Of a stretch of 64,000 nt of DNA, positions 37,078-46,154 are shown one piece after another (position 1 is the stretch's first letter; each line of letters opens with the position of its first letter). The DNA is taken from positions 1 to 64,000 of the forward strand of contig NZ_JACIEZ010000009.1 of assembly GCF_014197145.1 (NCBI RefSeq). Direction: 5' to 3'. The notes under the pieces are model-generated. The model made no database searches. It saw only the letters and a list, made by a program, of their open reading frames with translations, and had not been told where the DNA came from. This DNA is from Gellertiella hungarica (GTDB lineage Bacteria > Pseudomonadota > Alphaproteobacteria > Rhizobiales > Rhizobiaceae). The position numbers and the translations under genes are program-made.

Positions 37078-39540
37078 TCAGAAGGCCGTGACGGCTGCCG
37101 ATCCGAGCTGGTGAACGGTGCCCGACGGCAGGGCCTGCCCGTCGGTGCCCGCGCGCGGTGACAGCCGAACCGCCCGCGTCTCACCCGGCGCCAGATGGAA
37201 CCAGTCGTCGTCCGCCCGGTAGAGATCGCACTCCACATGGACCGATTGCGCGAGCCTGTTTGCGGCAAGGCGAAGGCTCCAGCCCTCCTCGTCCCGCACG
37301 AGGCTCGCCTCCAGGTCCGCCGCATGCAGCGCTGCCGTTCGGCCGAGCGGGAAATGGAAGGCATCGGCCAGAACCCTGCCCGTATCCGGATCGCGAAGCC
37401 GGGCCACCGTCACATCGTGGGACGGCGGGCCGAAGCGGAAGGCATAGGCGGTATCGAAGAAGGCGCCGAAGAGATCGGTTGCCGGAATCTTCCCGATGGA
37501 ACGTCCCTCGAGCGCCAGACGCCGCCGGCCGGAGACGACCGGCATCGCGCCCTGCCTCAAGCAGACCAGCTCCAGATCCACGGTCAGCGCGGCGGCGCCT
37601 TCATGCAGCACATGGACATCGATGCCGTTGGTGCCCTCGTCGAGCAGCAGCACCTGGAGCGGGCGGAAGGCCCGCTTCAGCGCGTGATAGACGGGCTTCG
37701 GCTCGCCGGTGGAATCGATCACGCCCCAGCCGGGGCCGGGGAGGAAATCGGACAGTGTCCAGACCAGCGCGCCGCCGCAGCGGCTCCCGCTCCTGCGCCA
37801 TTCCGCAAAACACGCTTCCGAGACCTCGCCGGTCACGGCACGGGAGAAGTCGAGATAGCGGGCCGGGTCCTCCCGACGCAGGCGCGCGGGATCGAAGCCG
37901 TAGAGACGCTTCAGATAATGATCGCGGGTATCCTCGAAGTCCCAGGAGGCGTCGCGGTCGCGCGGGACGCGGGCCTTCCAGCGCGGATCGTGGACGGCGG
38001 GGGCGCCCAGATGGACATCCAGCGTGCGCTGCGCGGGCACCTGCGCGAAGGCAAGCGATTCGGCCGAGAACCGCACATCGGCCCGGCGCGCATCATCGAG
38101 CGGGCGCTCGTAGGCGCCGACGCCATAGTAATGGGTGACGCCCTCGTTGGGCGCGAACGGCATGGCGCCGCCCGATGGCGAATTCGCCACATAGGGCACG
38201 TCAGGCCGCCATTCCGCGGCAAGCGCGCTCAGGATCGTCTCGCAGAGCGGCCCCTCCCAGATCGTCCGGGGCAGGCCGAGCATGGCGCCCTGCTGGTAGA
38301 TTTCGCTGCCGCCGCAGAGCACCGCGAGAGAGGGCGACAGGCCGAGGGGCGCAAGAAGGTCCGCCGCCTCTCGCCGCACATGGGCGACGAAGGCTTCGTC
38401 CTTCACCGGATAGTCGAAATTGGCGAACATGAAATCCTGCCAGACCAGCAGCCCCAGCCGGTCGCAGCATTCGAAGAAGGCGCGGGTCTCGTAGGTCATG
38501 GTACCGCCAATGCGGATCATGTTCATGCCGGCCCGGGCGGCCTTTTCGAGCAGCGGGCGATAGGTGGCCTCGTCGCCGGCCAGACCGATCAGGTCCGCAT
38601 TCGTCCAGACGGCGCCGCGGCAGAAAACGGGAACGCCATTCACCCTGAGGGCAAAGCCCTTGCCATCCTCGCCCCGATCGACCTCGATCCGCCGGAAGCC
38701 GGTCCTGCCGGCGGGAAGCGTGGTGCCGTCGATCTTCAGCGCCACATCGTAAAGCACGGGGTCGCCATGGGTATGGGGAAACCACGGCTCGATGCCGTTC
38801 AGCCTGAGTTCGGCATGCCGGTAACCATCCTCGCCCGCTTCGCAGACCGCTTCCGCGCCGTGGCAGACGAGGCGGATGTCGCCGGCGCCTTCGGCCCGGA
38901 AACGCACCGAAAGCCACCCCTCGCCTTCCGCCGTCAGCCCGGACCGGAAGGTCAGGTCGCCGATTGCGGCGCCCCCACGCCTGAGGAGCGAGACGGGACG
39001 GAAAGGGCCGGTGGCATGGATATCAGGGCACCAGCCCGGCATGTGGCCAAGGGCGGTGGTGCGCAGGAGCCTCAGCCCCTGATGGGACATCAGCCGCGGC
39101 CGCCAGCGGGCGCGCGGACCGGAGCGTTCGAGATGGGGTTTCAGCGCGCGGAAGCAGATCGCCAGCCGCTCGCCGCCCTTCAGCACCAGCGGCAGATCGT
39201 GGCATTCGAACATGCTTTCCGACGTAAGCACCAGCTTACCGTCCAGATGGACTTCCGCGATCGTGGCGAGACCCTCGAAGCGCAGCACGGCCTCGCCGGC
39301 AGGCAGGGGTTCTCCCCGGAGATACCAGGCATCGCGTTCGATGAGGGAGGGTGCAGAGGCGGGATCGAACCGTCCTGCGGCCGAGAGTGCTCCGGCCACG
39401 GTGCCGGGGACCGTCGCCTCGACGGCCTCCCCGAGCGGAAGGTCCGCGGGGGTCTCGAAAGCGCCCGCATCGGTGAGCAGGAGCCGCCAGGTGCCGCCGA
39501 GAGAGACGGCCTCCGCCGCCGGTGCCCAAAGCCGTTCCAT
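37078..39540 (-). CDS. Glycoside hydrolase family 2, beta-mannosidase-like
   Basis: The 820-residue protein has the GH2 order: sugar-binding jelly roll (about 10-190), immunoglobulin-like domain (about 195-290), TIM barrel (about 290-620) and C-terminal beta domains. VLCGGSEIYQQ is in the place of the acid/base Glu and FSAESLAF near the nucleophile. WGVIDSTGEPKPVYHALKRAF is typical of beta-mannosidases. No signal peptide is seen, so it is cytoplasmic. The ATG at 39540 is chosen because GGAGGA precedes it. It starts 25 bases after the DUF1839 gene, making it the last gene of the carrier-protein operon. Substrate is not certain. Confidence 0.88.
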   Translation of the reverse strand: MERLWAPAAEAVSLGGTWRLLLTDAGAFETPADLPLGEAVEATVPGTVAGALSAAGRFDPASAPSLIERDAWYLRGEPLPAGEAVLRFEGLATIAEVHLDGKLVLTSESMFECHDLPLVLKGGERLAICFRALKPHLERSGPRARWRPRLMSHQGLRLLRTTALGHMPGWCPDIHATGPFRPVSLLRRGGAAIGDLTFRSGLTAEGEGWLSVRFRAEGAGDIRLVCHGAEAVCEAGEDGYRHAELRLNGIEPWFPHTHGDPVLYDVALKIDGTTLPAGRTGFRRIEVDRGEDGKGFALRVNGVPVFCRGAVWTNADLIGLAGDEATYRPLLEKAARAGMNMIRIGGTMTYETRAFFECCDRLGLLVWQDFMFANFDYPVKDEAFVAHVRREAADLLAPLGLSPSLAVLCGGSEIYQQGAMLGLPRTIWEGPLCETILSALAAEWRPDVPYVANSPSGGAMPFAPNEGVTHYYGVGAYERPLDDARRADVRFSAESLAFAQVPAQRTLDVHLGAPAVHDPRWKARVPRDRDASWDFEDTRDHYLKRLYGFDPARLRREDPARYLDFSRAVTGEVSEACFAEWRRSGSRCGGALVWTLSDFLPGPGWGVIDSTGEPKPVYHALKRAFRPLQVLLLDEGTNGIDVHVLHEGAAALTVDLELVCLRQGAMPVVSGRRRLALEGRSIGKIPATDLFGAFFDTAYAFRFGPPSHDVTVARLRDPDTGRVLADAFHFPLGRTAALHAADLEASLVRDEEGWSLRLAANRLAQSVHVECDLYRADDDWFHLAPGETRAVRLSPRAGTDGQALPSGTVHQLGSAAVTAF

Positions 39541-39565
39541 GCAACGTTCCTCCCCGGACCAGCTT

Positions 39566-40531
39566 TCAGCCAAGGCTGCGGCGAAGCGAATCCATCATCT
39601 GGTCCCAGGCATGGATAGCCGGTTCCAGCGCGCTTGCAAGCGGATCGAATTTCCGCCGCGCGATCGCACGGGCGAGCTGGAACTGGACGGTTTTCGACAC
39701 CTCGGCGATCTTCGATGCAGCATCCGCAGCCTCGCCGAAGCGCGCCCTGTCGAGCCAGGCGAGATGGCTGGAGGCGAGCTCGAAATTGGCGCCCAGCTGG
39801 CGCAGCGTGTTGAAGGCGTATTTGTGGAAGAAATCGAAGGGCCGCTCGGCCACCCGTTCCACCTGCCCCGGGAAGACCGCCGCAAAGGCGCGGACCGGGT
39901 TTGCCCCGGGCCGCCGCGCGAAATGGAAGGCCAGGAGGCGTTCGGCCACCCGCCGCTGCTCCGCCTCGCCGGGAACGGATGCCGGAAGCTTGGCAAACTC
40001 CGTATAGGGCAGGAAGGGCGGGTCCTCCGGCTTCAGGTGATGCTGGAAGAGACCGTCGAAATCCTCTCCCGCCAGCCGATAGAAGCCGGCATTGTGGAAA
40101 TAGTCCATCACCCGCCCTTCGACATCCAGGCGGTTGATGCCGACGGTCGTCTTGCCATGCTCGCGGCGATAACCGGTCGCATGGGTGTCGGGCATGTAGA
40201 AGCTGTCCATCTCCACAAGGCAGAGCCGCCCGCGGGCGATCTGCTCCGCCACATGCGTCTCCACACGGTCGAAGATTGCAAGCTCGGTGGCGCGGATGCC
40301 GTAAAGCGCCTCCAGGTCCTCCAGCGGCACCTTGAAGAAGGTGAACTGGTCACCCTCGAAATCCTGCGTGAGGGTGAAGCCCATCATCGCTTCCGGCGAG
40401 CCGCCGAGCGCATGGACCGCCTCGATCCACAGATCCACATAGCAGTTCGTTTCCGGCCACATCCGTTCGCTCGAATGCAAGGCATGCGGGCGATAGGTGG
40501 CCGGATCGAGACCCGGAAATACGCTTATCAT
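39566..40531 (-). CDS. DUF1839 family protein
   Basis: The 321-residue protein belongs to DUF1839, a family found beside amino acid:[carrier protein] ligases in rhizobia and other proteobacteria. It has no membrane helices or known cofactor motif. Conserved-looking stretches are ETNCYVDLWIEAVHALG near 28-44, TLTQDFEGDQFTFFK and VEMDSFYMPDT. The Cys-Tyr-Asp-Trp and His-rich patches could form a thiol or acyl-transfer site, which would suit moving an aminoacyl group off the carrier protein, but this is inference. The start ATG lies 5 bases after the ligase stop. Confidence 0.88.
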   Translation of the reverse strand: MISVFPGLDPATYRPHALHSSERMWPETNCYVDLWIEAVHALGGSPEAMMGFTLTQDFEGDQFTFFKVPLEDLEALYGIRATELAIFDRVETHVAEQIARGRLCLVEMDSFYMPDTHATGYRREHGKTTVGINRLDVEGRVMDYFHNAGFYRLAGEDFDGLFQHHLKPEDPPFLPYTEFAKLPASVPGEAEQRRVAERLLAFHFARRPGANPVRAFAAVFPGQVERVAERPFDFFHKYAFNTLRQLGANFELASSHLAWLDRARFGEAADAASKIAEVSKTVQFQLARAIARRKFDPLASALEPAIHAWDQMMDSLRRSLG

Positions 40532-40536
40532 TCCGC

Positions 40537-41445
40537 TCAGCCCCAAAGCACCCGGCGCACGTCGTCCGGCCATTCCGCCACGTCGAGGCCATGGGTATGG
40601 AAGAGCGCGAGCGCGATGCGCTCCAGCCCGAAGCCGACGCAGGCGGTGTGCACGGGCTCGCCGCTTTCGAAGTGCAGGCCCCACTTCAGGCCGAACTGGT
40701 CCTGGTGGTAGTTGAAGCTCATGCAGGCCGTCGGCTTTTCGACCGAGGTGATCGGAATGAGAAGCTCGAACTTCAGGTTCTGGTCGCGCTGGTTGTTGAC
40801 CAGCAGACGGCCCGCACGGCCGAAGAAGGGATCGTTGGCGACATCGATATGCACGTCGAGCCCGACGGACCTCATCATTTCGGTGCCGCGATCCATCCAG
40901 CGCTGGCGGAAGGCCATCACCTGGTCCTGCGGCCCCATGAAGACGTATTCGCGCATGCGGAAGAGCTGCTGGCGCGCCGGATCCTTGGAGGGCTCGTGGC
41001 GGAAGCAATAGGATTGCAGGTCGTAGAGCTGGCCTCCGGCCTTCACCGCCCCGCGCTTTGCGATCGTCGGGTAGAGGGGATAGCAGGCGGCCGGCGTCAG
41101 CACGATGTCGGTGGCTTCCTGGCCCTTGGTCCAGTCCTGGCCGTCCTCCATGCATTTCAGCAGGCTGACGTGATCCAGCTCGCAGCCGCAGAAGGAATGG
41201 ATGGTGCCGGCAAGCTGCGGGAAGCTCTTCATGTAGCCGCTGGCCTCGAAATAGGCGCGGTTCATGCCGGGCGGGAAGCGGATCGCCTCCGCGCCATCGG
41301 GCCCGCCGGTGCGGTCGATGAGTCGCTCGAAGGCGGCAATCACGTCCTCGAACTGGCCGGAGCGGCCGTAAAGACCGTCGACGCCCGTTTCGATGAGAAG
41401 GCCCGCCTCGAAGAGGCGGTCGAGAAACGAAACCTGCATGTCCAT
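40537..41445 (-). CDS. Amino acid:[carrier protein] ligase (SerRS-like)
   Basis: The 302-residue protein is a class II aminoacyl-tRNA synthetase core of the atypical seryl type without a tRNA-binding domain. [11 protein letters not shown] gives the first zinc-type cysteine, [10 protein letters not shown] is motif 2, and [16 protein letters not shown] is motif 3 with the second cysteine. Homologues in Bradyrhizobium and Agrobacterium activate glycine or alanine with ATP and attach it to the phosphopantetheine of a small carrier protein. The carrier protein gene is two genes upstream. An alternative GTG start at 41454 overlaps the previous stop. Confidence 0.92.
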   Translation of the reverse strand: MDMQVSFLDRLFEAGLLIETGVDGLYGRSGQFEDVIAAFERLIDRTGGPDGAEAIRFPPGMNRAYFEASGYMKSFPQLAGTIHSFCGCELDHVSLLKCMEDGQDWTKGQEATDIVLTPAACYPLYPTIAKRGAVKAGGQLYDLQSYCFRHEPSKDPARQQLFRMREYVFMGPQDQVMAFRQRWMDRGTEMMRSVGLDVHIDVANDPFFGRAGRLLVNNQRDQNLKFELLIPITSVEKPTACMSFNYHQDQFGLKWGLHFESGEPVHTACVGFGLERIALALFHTHGLDVAEWPDDVRRVLWG

Positions 41446-41450
41446 TGTCT

Positions 41451-42632
41451 TCACCCCAGAAGGCTGGTGTCCTGCTTGTGCACGAGCAGCATGGAGGACG
41501 TGTTGCCGTAGATACGGTCGTTGCTGATCATCAGCTGGGCGGAATGCGCGTCGCGCAGGTTGCGGCCGAGGCTGAAGGGCGTCTTGTTCTTGTAACCCAT
41601 GATGCCGCAGACCAGCATCGCGCCGTTGATGATCGGCAGGATCATCTCGGAGGAGCAGATCTTGACGTTGTTCATCGCCACCGCGAAGGCCATGGAGGAG
41701 AGCTTTTCCCCGTCATGCCGGGCCTCCTCGTAGGTCTTGAGGCCGGCGATCACGTTGGACTTGACCATCTGCAGCTGGGCGGAAATCTCGGCAAGCCGGA
41801 CTGCGCCGGGCGGCGTCTGGCCGGGGGACTTGCGGGCCGCCGCCCTGACGAAGGCCTGCGCCTTGGCCACCGCATCTGCGGCAATGCCATACCACACGCC
41901 GCTCCACAGCAGATGGGAGGCCGCGAGCATGGACTGCGCCGCGATTTCGGCGAAGGGCTGCGGGAAGACCTGCTCTGCGGGCGCCTCGCCCCTGAACAGG
42001 AAGCCGTCCGAGCAGGTGCCGCGCATGCCGAGCGTATCCCAGACATGGGTGCGCTCGAGCGTATACTGGTCCTTGAGGAAGACGGTCATGACCTGATCGG
42101 ACGGTGCTGCATCCTTGCCGGCGCGGGAGGTGATGAGGATCGCGTCCGACTGGGCGCCGTAGGAGATGACGGTTGCGTCCTTCTCGAGCCGGCAGCGGTC
42201 GCCGTCGATCTCGATGGCGCAGATCGAGTTGCGCAGGTTGCCGCCGATCCCGCCCTCGGTCGTGGCGGAACCCAGCAGAAGCTGCTCGCGCGCGACCCGG
42301 GCCATGAAGGCCATGTGCCACGGGCTCTGGAAACCGTGCTCCACCAGGCTGGACAGCTTGATGTGGTGCATGGCGAAGATCATCGAACTGGAGGCGCAGG
42401 CCTGGGAGATCACCGAGCACAGCTCGGCGATGTCGGAGAAGCTGGCACCCTCGCCGCCCTCGCTGACCGGCACCTGGATGCCGAGCAGCCGTTCCGCCTT
42501 CATGGCGGCAACCGCTTCCGCCGGGAAGCGGCCTTCCGCGTCGACCGCATCCGCATGTTGCCGGGCAACTTCGGCAACGCGGGCGGCGCGGACGTCGAGA
42601 CTTTCCAACTGGACCTGAGCCGCCACGTTCAT
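41451..42632 (-). CDS. Acyl-CoA dehydrogenase family flavoprotein
   Basis: The 393-residue protein has the three acyl-CoA dehydrogenase domains: N-terminal helices (about 15-115), central beta domain (about 120-215, with [14 protein letters not shown] at the flavin site) and C-terminal helices (about 230-380). Lying between the carrier protein and its ligase, it may act on a carrier-bound aminoacyl group instead of acyl-CoA, as flavoproteins of this family do on prolyl-carrier proteins in antibiotic pathways (established for PltE/RedW-type enzymes). Its ATG overlaps the carrier protein stop as TGATG. Confidence 0.9.
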   Translation of the reverse strand: MNVAAQVQLESLDVRAARVAEVARQHADAVDAEGRFPAEAVAAMKAERLLGIQVPVSEGGEGASFSDIAELCSVISQACASSSMIFAMHHIKLSSLVEHGFQSPWHMAFMARVAREQLLLGSATTEGGIGGNLRNSICAIEIDGDRCRLEKDATVISYGAQSDAILITSRAGKDAAPSDQVMTVFLKDQYTLERTHVWDTLGMRGTCSDGFLFRGEAPAEQVFPQPFAEIAAQSMLAASHLLWSGVWYGIAADAVAKAQAFVRAAARKSPGQTPPGAVRLAEISAQLQMVKSNVIAGLKTYEEARHDGEKLSSMAFAVAMNNVKICSSEMILPIINGAMLVCGIMGYKNKTPFSLGRNLRDAHSAQLMISNDRIYGNTSSMLLVHKQDTSLLG

Positions 42633-42883
42633 CAGGCAACCTTTCGTGCGGCGAGGATCTGCTGGACCGTATTCTCGATGGCCGCGATGCTCTGGAAGGA
42701 CTTGCGGTTCAGCAGGTGATCGGGAAACTCGACGTCGAAGGCATCCTCGATGCCGAGCATCAGCTGCACGGAAGCAAAGGAGGACAGGCCCGCGGTGTAG
42801 AGATCCGCGTCGTCAGCAAGTGTTTCCACTGGCGTCGGGAGATTTCCGAGCTTGGCCAAGAGTTCACGGATCTTCTCGTTCAT
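42632..42883 (-). CDS. Acyl carrier protein (aminoacyl carrier)
   Basis: The 83-residue protein is a phosphopantetheine carrier. The attachment serine is in DLYTAGLSSFASVQLM, where the usual DSL is LSS. An acidic helix II (GIEDAFDVEFPD) follows. The ATG at 42883 is chosen because AGGGGA lies just upstream. It is the first gene of the operon leading through the flavoprotein, ligase and DUF1839 genes, and is the likely acceptor for the amino acid. The 274 bases upstream are AT-rich for this genome and must hold the promoter. Confidence 0.93.
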   Translation of the reverse strand: MNEKIRELLAKLGNLPTPVETLADDADLYTAGLSSFASVQLMLGIEDAFDVEFPDHLLNRKSFQSIAAIENTVQQILAARKVA

Positions 42884-43157
42884 AGTATTCCCCTCGGGCG
42901 TTACTGGCACAATCACTTATTGGCGCAAATGGATATAGGTAATTCCATAAAATTCCGATAAATCTTGTAGTTAAGGGGGAATGAGGGCGATTGATCAAAT
43001 GCAACGGAATTGTTTCGAAAGGCCTGCAACGCCAAGGCTTTGGCACCTGCGGCAGGGTTTCGGGCGATGGAGAATTCCGGCTTTCGCCGCGCGGCCTGTC
43101 TCATTTTAGAATAGATGGCCCGACTTGTCGGGTGTCCTGTACCGCGGAGGAACAGGC

Positions 43158-44204
43158 TCAGGCGAGGCGGTCGCGGTAGAGATGGGTCCGGCCGCGGAAA
43201 TCGGTCAGCTCCCAGAGACCGTCCTCGACGGGCCGGACATGGCTGCTTTCGAGATCGACCTTTCCGTGACCGCCCGGAAGGTCGAGCACGTAGGTCGGGC
43301 GGCAGAGGCCGGAGAGATGGCCCCGCAGGGCGGAGACCAGCCCGAGCCCCTCGGCGATCGGCAGCCGAAAATGGGCGGTTCCGGGCGCCAGGTCGGGGTG
43401 ATGGATGTAATAGGGCGTCACGCGGTGCTCGACGAAGAGGCGCATGAGGTGTGCGAGCACGTGCGTATCGTCATTGATGCCGCGAAGCAGGACCGTCTGG
43501 CTGAGCAGGACGACACCGGCATCGGACAGTCGGCGCAGCGCCTGCGTGGCGGCCGGCGTGAACTCCTGGGGATGGTTGGCATGGAGCGCGACATAGACGC
43601 TCCTCCCGAAGGCCCGCAGCGCCTCCGCAAGCGCCGGCGTCACCCGGCCGGGATCGACCACCGGCACGCGGCTGTGCAGCCGCACCACCCGCACATGCGG
43701 GATGGCGGAGAGCCGCTCCATGATGTCCGCCATGCGGCGCGGCGACAGCATCATCGGGTCGCCGCCGGTGAGGATCACCTCCCATATTCCCGGATGGGCC
43801 GCAATATAGGCAAGCGCCTCCTCCAGCCGGTCGCCCGCGAGGGTGCCGTCACCATCCGGCCCGACCATCTCGCGCCGGAAGCAGAAGCGGCAATAGACCG
43901 GGCAGACATGCAGCACCTTGAGAAGCACGCGGTCCGGATAGCGGTGGACGATGCCCTCCACCGGGGAATGGGCGTGATCGCCGATCGGATCGGCCAGCTC
44001 CTCCGGCCGGGTGGCGAGTTCCTCCGCCTGCGGCAGGAACTGGCGTCCGACGGGATCGTCGGCGTCGCGGATCTGCCCGGCCATGAGCGGCGTGACCCCA
44101 ATCGCGTAGCGCTGCGCGACCGCGCGGGCCTCCTGCAGCCGCTCCGGTGACAGAAGCCCGGCCTCCAGCAGGCCCTCCGCCGTCGTGATGGTGCGTGCGG
44201 CCAA
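43158..44204 (-). CDS. epmB: EF-P beta-lysylation protein, lysine 2,3-aminomutase type
   Basis: The 348-residue radical SAM/PLP enzyme converts (S)-alpha-lysine to (R)-beta-lysine, which EpmA attaches to EF-P. The [4Fe-4S] motif is CPVYCRFC (C-x3-C-x2-C), followed by FRRE. ILTGGDPMML and VPVVDPGRVTP are typical of KamA-type enzymes, and the chain is shorter than clostridial aminomutases, as expected for EpmB. It lies 3 bases downstream of epmA on the same strand; efp is divergent. Confidence 0.95.
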   Translation of the reverse strand: MAARTITTAEGLLEAGLLSPERLQEARAVAQRYAIGVTPLMAGQIRDADDPVGRQFLPQAEELATRPEELADPIGDHAHSPVEGIVHRYPDRVLLKVLHVCPVYCRFCFRREMVGPDGDGTLAGDRLEEALAYIAAHPGIWEVILTGGDPMMLSPRRMADIMERLSAIPHVRVVRLHSRVPVVDPGRVTPALAEALRAFGRSVYVALHANHPQEFTPAATQALRRLSDAGVVLLSQTVLLRGINDDTHVLAHLMRLFVEHRVTPYYIHHPDLAPGTAHFRLPIAEGLGLVSALRGHLSGLCRPTYVLDLPGGHGKVDLESSHVRPVEDGLWELTDFRGRTHLYRDRLA

Positions 44205-44207
44205 GGG

Positions 44208-45266
44208 TCAGACCTCCGCAACCGGTGCCCAGAGCACCTGCTCGATGCGGGTGGCACCAGTCGCCAGCATGACCAGCCGGTCGAAGCCAAGCGCGATGCC
44301 GCTGGCATCGGGCATGATCGACAGCGCCGCGAGGAAATCCTCGTCCAGCGGGTACTCCTCTCCGTAGACGCGCCGCTTCTCCGCCATTTCCGCCTCGAAA
44401 CGCCGGCGCTGCTCGACGGGGTCGGTCAGTTCCCCGAAGGCATTGGCAAGTTCGACACCGCAGGCATAGAGCTCGAAACGCTCCGCCACCCGCGGGTCTT
44501 CGGCCGACCGGCGGGCAAGGGCCGCCTCGCTGACCGGATAGCCGTAGAGGATGGTCGGGCGCCCGAAACCGAGCTTCGGCTCGATGCGCTCCACCAGAAC
44601 GCGGCTGTAGAGATCGGCCCATGTATCGTCCGCCGCATGGCGGATGCCGGCCGCCGCGAGGGCCCTGGCCAGCGCATCCCGGTCTGTCTCGCCCGACGCG
44701 CTCGCGGTGGCAAGCAGATCGATGCCGGCGAAGCGCTGGAAGGCTTCCGCGACGCTCAGCCGCTCCGGCTCCAGGAAGGGATCGCAGGTCTCCCCCCGCC
44801 AGGAAAAGAGGGTTGTGCCGGTCGTTTCGGCCGCAAGGCGCAGAAGCGCTGCGCAATCTTCCATCAGCACGTGGTAGGTTTCGCCGGCCCTGTACCATTC
44901 CAGCATGGTGAATTCCGGGTGGTGCAGCGGCCCCCGCTCCCGGTTGCGGTAGACATGGGCAAAGCAGGCGATGCGCGGCTCGCCGGCCGCGAGGATCTTC
45001 TTGCAGGCAAATTCCGGCGAGGTATGGAGAAAGAGCGGATGCCGCCCGCCGGCATGGTCGATCGCCTCGGTGCCGAAGGCGTGGAGATGCGCCTCGTTTC
45101 CCGGCGAGACCTGCAGCGTCGCCGTATCCACCTCGATGAAGTCGTGACGGGCGAAATAGCCACGGAAGGCCGCCTGGATCGCATTGCGGCCGAGAAGGAA
45201 CGGCCGCCGGTCCCGATGCACGTCGGGGGTCCACCAGGGAGACGGGCGATGCGGTATCGCGGCCAT
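44208..45266 (-). CDS. epmA: EF-P lysine lysyltransferase (GenX/PoxA)
   Basis: The 352-residue protein is a class II lysyl-tRNA synthetase paralogue without the anticodon-binding domain. It activates beta-lysine and joins it to EF-P Lys34. Motif 2 is FAHVYRNRERGPLHHPEFTMLEWY and motif 3 is GIALGFDRLVML. The ATG at 45266 has AAGGA upstream, so the longer in-frame starts are rejected. It precedes epmB and diverges from efp, giving a complete modification locus. Confidence 0.95.
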   Translation of the reverse strand: MAAIPHRPSPWWTPDVHRDRRPFLLGRNAIQAAFRGYFARHDFIEVDTATLQVSPGNEAHLHAFGTEAIDHAGGRHPLFLHTSPEFACKKILAAGEPRIACFAHVYRNRERGPLHHPEFTMLEWYRAGETYHVLMEDCAALLRLAAETTGTTLFSWRGETCDPFLEPERLSVAEAFQRFAGIDLLATASASGETDRDALARALAAAGIRHAADDTWADLYSRVLVERIEPKLGFGRPTILYGYPVSEAALARRSAEDPRVAERFELYACGVELANAFGELTDPVEQRRRFEAEMAEKRRVYGEEYPLDEDFLAALSIMPDASGIALGFDRLVMLATGATRIEQVLWAPVAEV

Positions 45267-45425
45267 GGCTTTTCCTTGCTTTCTTCGCTCTATTTCATGC
45301 GCCGAGGCTGGCATTTTGCGGGAAATTAGGATAGGTCCCGGCCCTGAAAAGAACAAAGCCGTCTTCAGGGGCCCCTCGTTGCCGTCCCTCTACGACGCCA
45401 GAACAAGAGTTACAAGGACGTCTTC

Positions 45426-45995
45426 ATGGTCAAGATCATCGCATCGTCGCTGCGCAAGGGCAACGTCGTCGAAGTCGACGGCAAGCTCTACGTGGTGCTC
45501 ACCGCCCAGAACTTCCACCCCGGCAAGGGCACCCCGGTGACCCAGGTCGACATGCGCCGCATCGTCGACGGCGTGAAGGTTTCCGAGCGCTGGCGCACCA
45601 CCGAGCAGGTCGAGCGCGCCTTCGTGGAAGACCGTCCCTACCAGTTCCTCTACGAGGACGGCGAAGGCTTCCACTTCATGAACCCGGAAACCTATGACCA
45701 GATCGCCGTCGATGCGGAAACCGTGGGCGACCAGAAGGCCTATCTGCAGGAAGGCATGAGCTGCATCCTGTCGATCCACGAAGGCGTGGCGCTCGCCATC
45801 GAGCTGCCGCGTCACGTGACGCTGGAAATCGCGGAGACCGAGCCGGTCGTGAAGGGCCAGACGGCCTCCTCCTCCTACAAGCCGGCCATCCTGTCGAACG
45901 GCGTGCGCACGCTCGTTCCGCCGCACATCACCGCGGGCACCCGCGTCGTCATCATGACGGAAGACGGTTCCTACGTGGAACGCGCGAAGGACTGA
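45426..45995 (+). CDS. efp: Translation elongation factor P
   Basis: The 189-residue protein has the three beta-barrel domains of EF-P: KOW-like N-domain and two OB folds (C-terminal signature in [19 protein letters not shown]). It rescues ribosomes stalled at proline runs. The modification loop HPGKGTP carries Lys34, the residue beta-lysylated by EpmA/EpmB encoded on the other strand beside it. ACAAGGACG precedes the ATG. A strong terminator follows. Confidence 0.98.
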   Translation: MVKIIASSLRKGNVVEVDGKLYVVLTAQNFHPGKGTPVTQVDMRRIVDGVKVSERWRTTEQVERAFVEDRPYQFLYEDGEGFHFMNPETYDQIAVDAETVGDQKAYLQEGMSCILSIHEGVALAIELPRHVTLEIAETEPVVKGQTASSSYKPAILSNGVRTLVPPHITAGTRVVIMTEDGSYVERAKD

Positions 45996-46020
45996 TCCCC
46001 CGCGCGACAGCACGCACGCG

Positions 46021-46054
46021 AAGCCGCCTCTCCTTCCGGACAGGCGGCTTTTTT
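46021..46054 (+). terminator. Intrinsic terminator of efp
   Basis: AAGCCGCCT (46021-46029) pairs with AGGCGGCTT (46042-46050) and a T6 run follows. Confidence 0.92.
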
Positions 46055-46154
46055 CATGTCCCGCGCCCTGCGGGGGCCGGCTGTTTAAGAGTACCTTTAT
46101 TCAATTCCCCGATAACCGCTGGAGAGAGAACCGGATAAGACGGGGTTTCGAACC

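Noticed and set aside
37158-39618. 807-codon open frame opposite the GH2 gene
   Set aside because: Antisense shadow without domain signatures; the GH2 gene on the minus strand is complete.
40532-41155. N-terminal extension of the DUF1839 gene
   Set aside because: It lies within the ligase gene and has low-complexity composition; the ATG at 40531 gives the family length.
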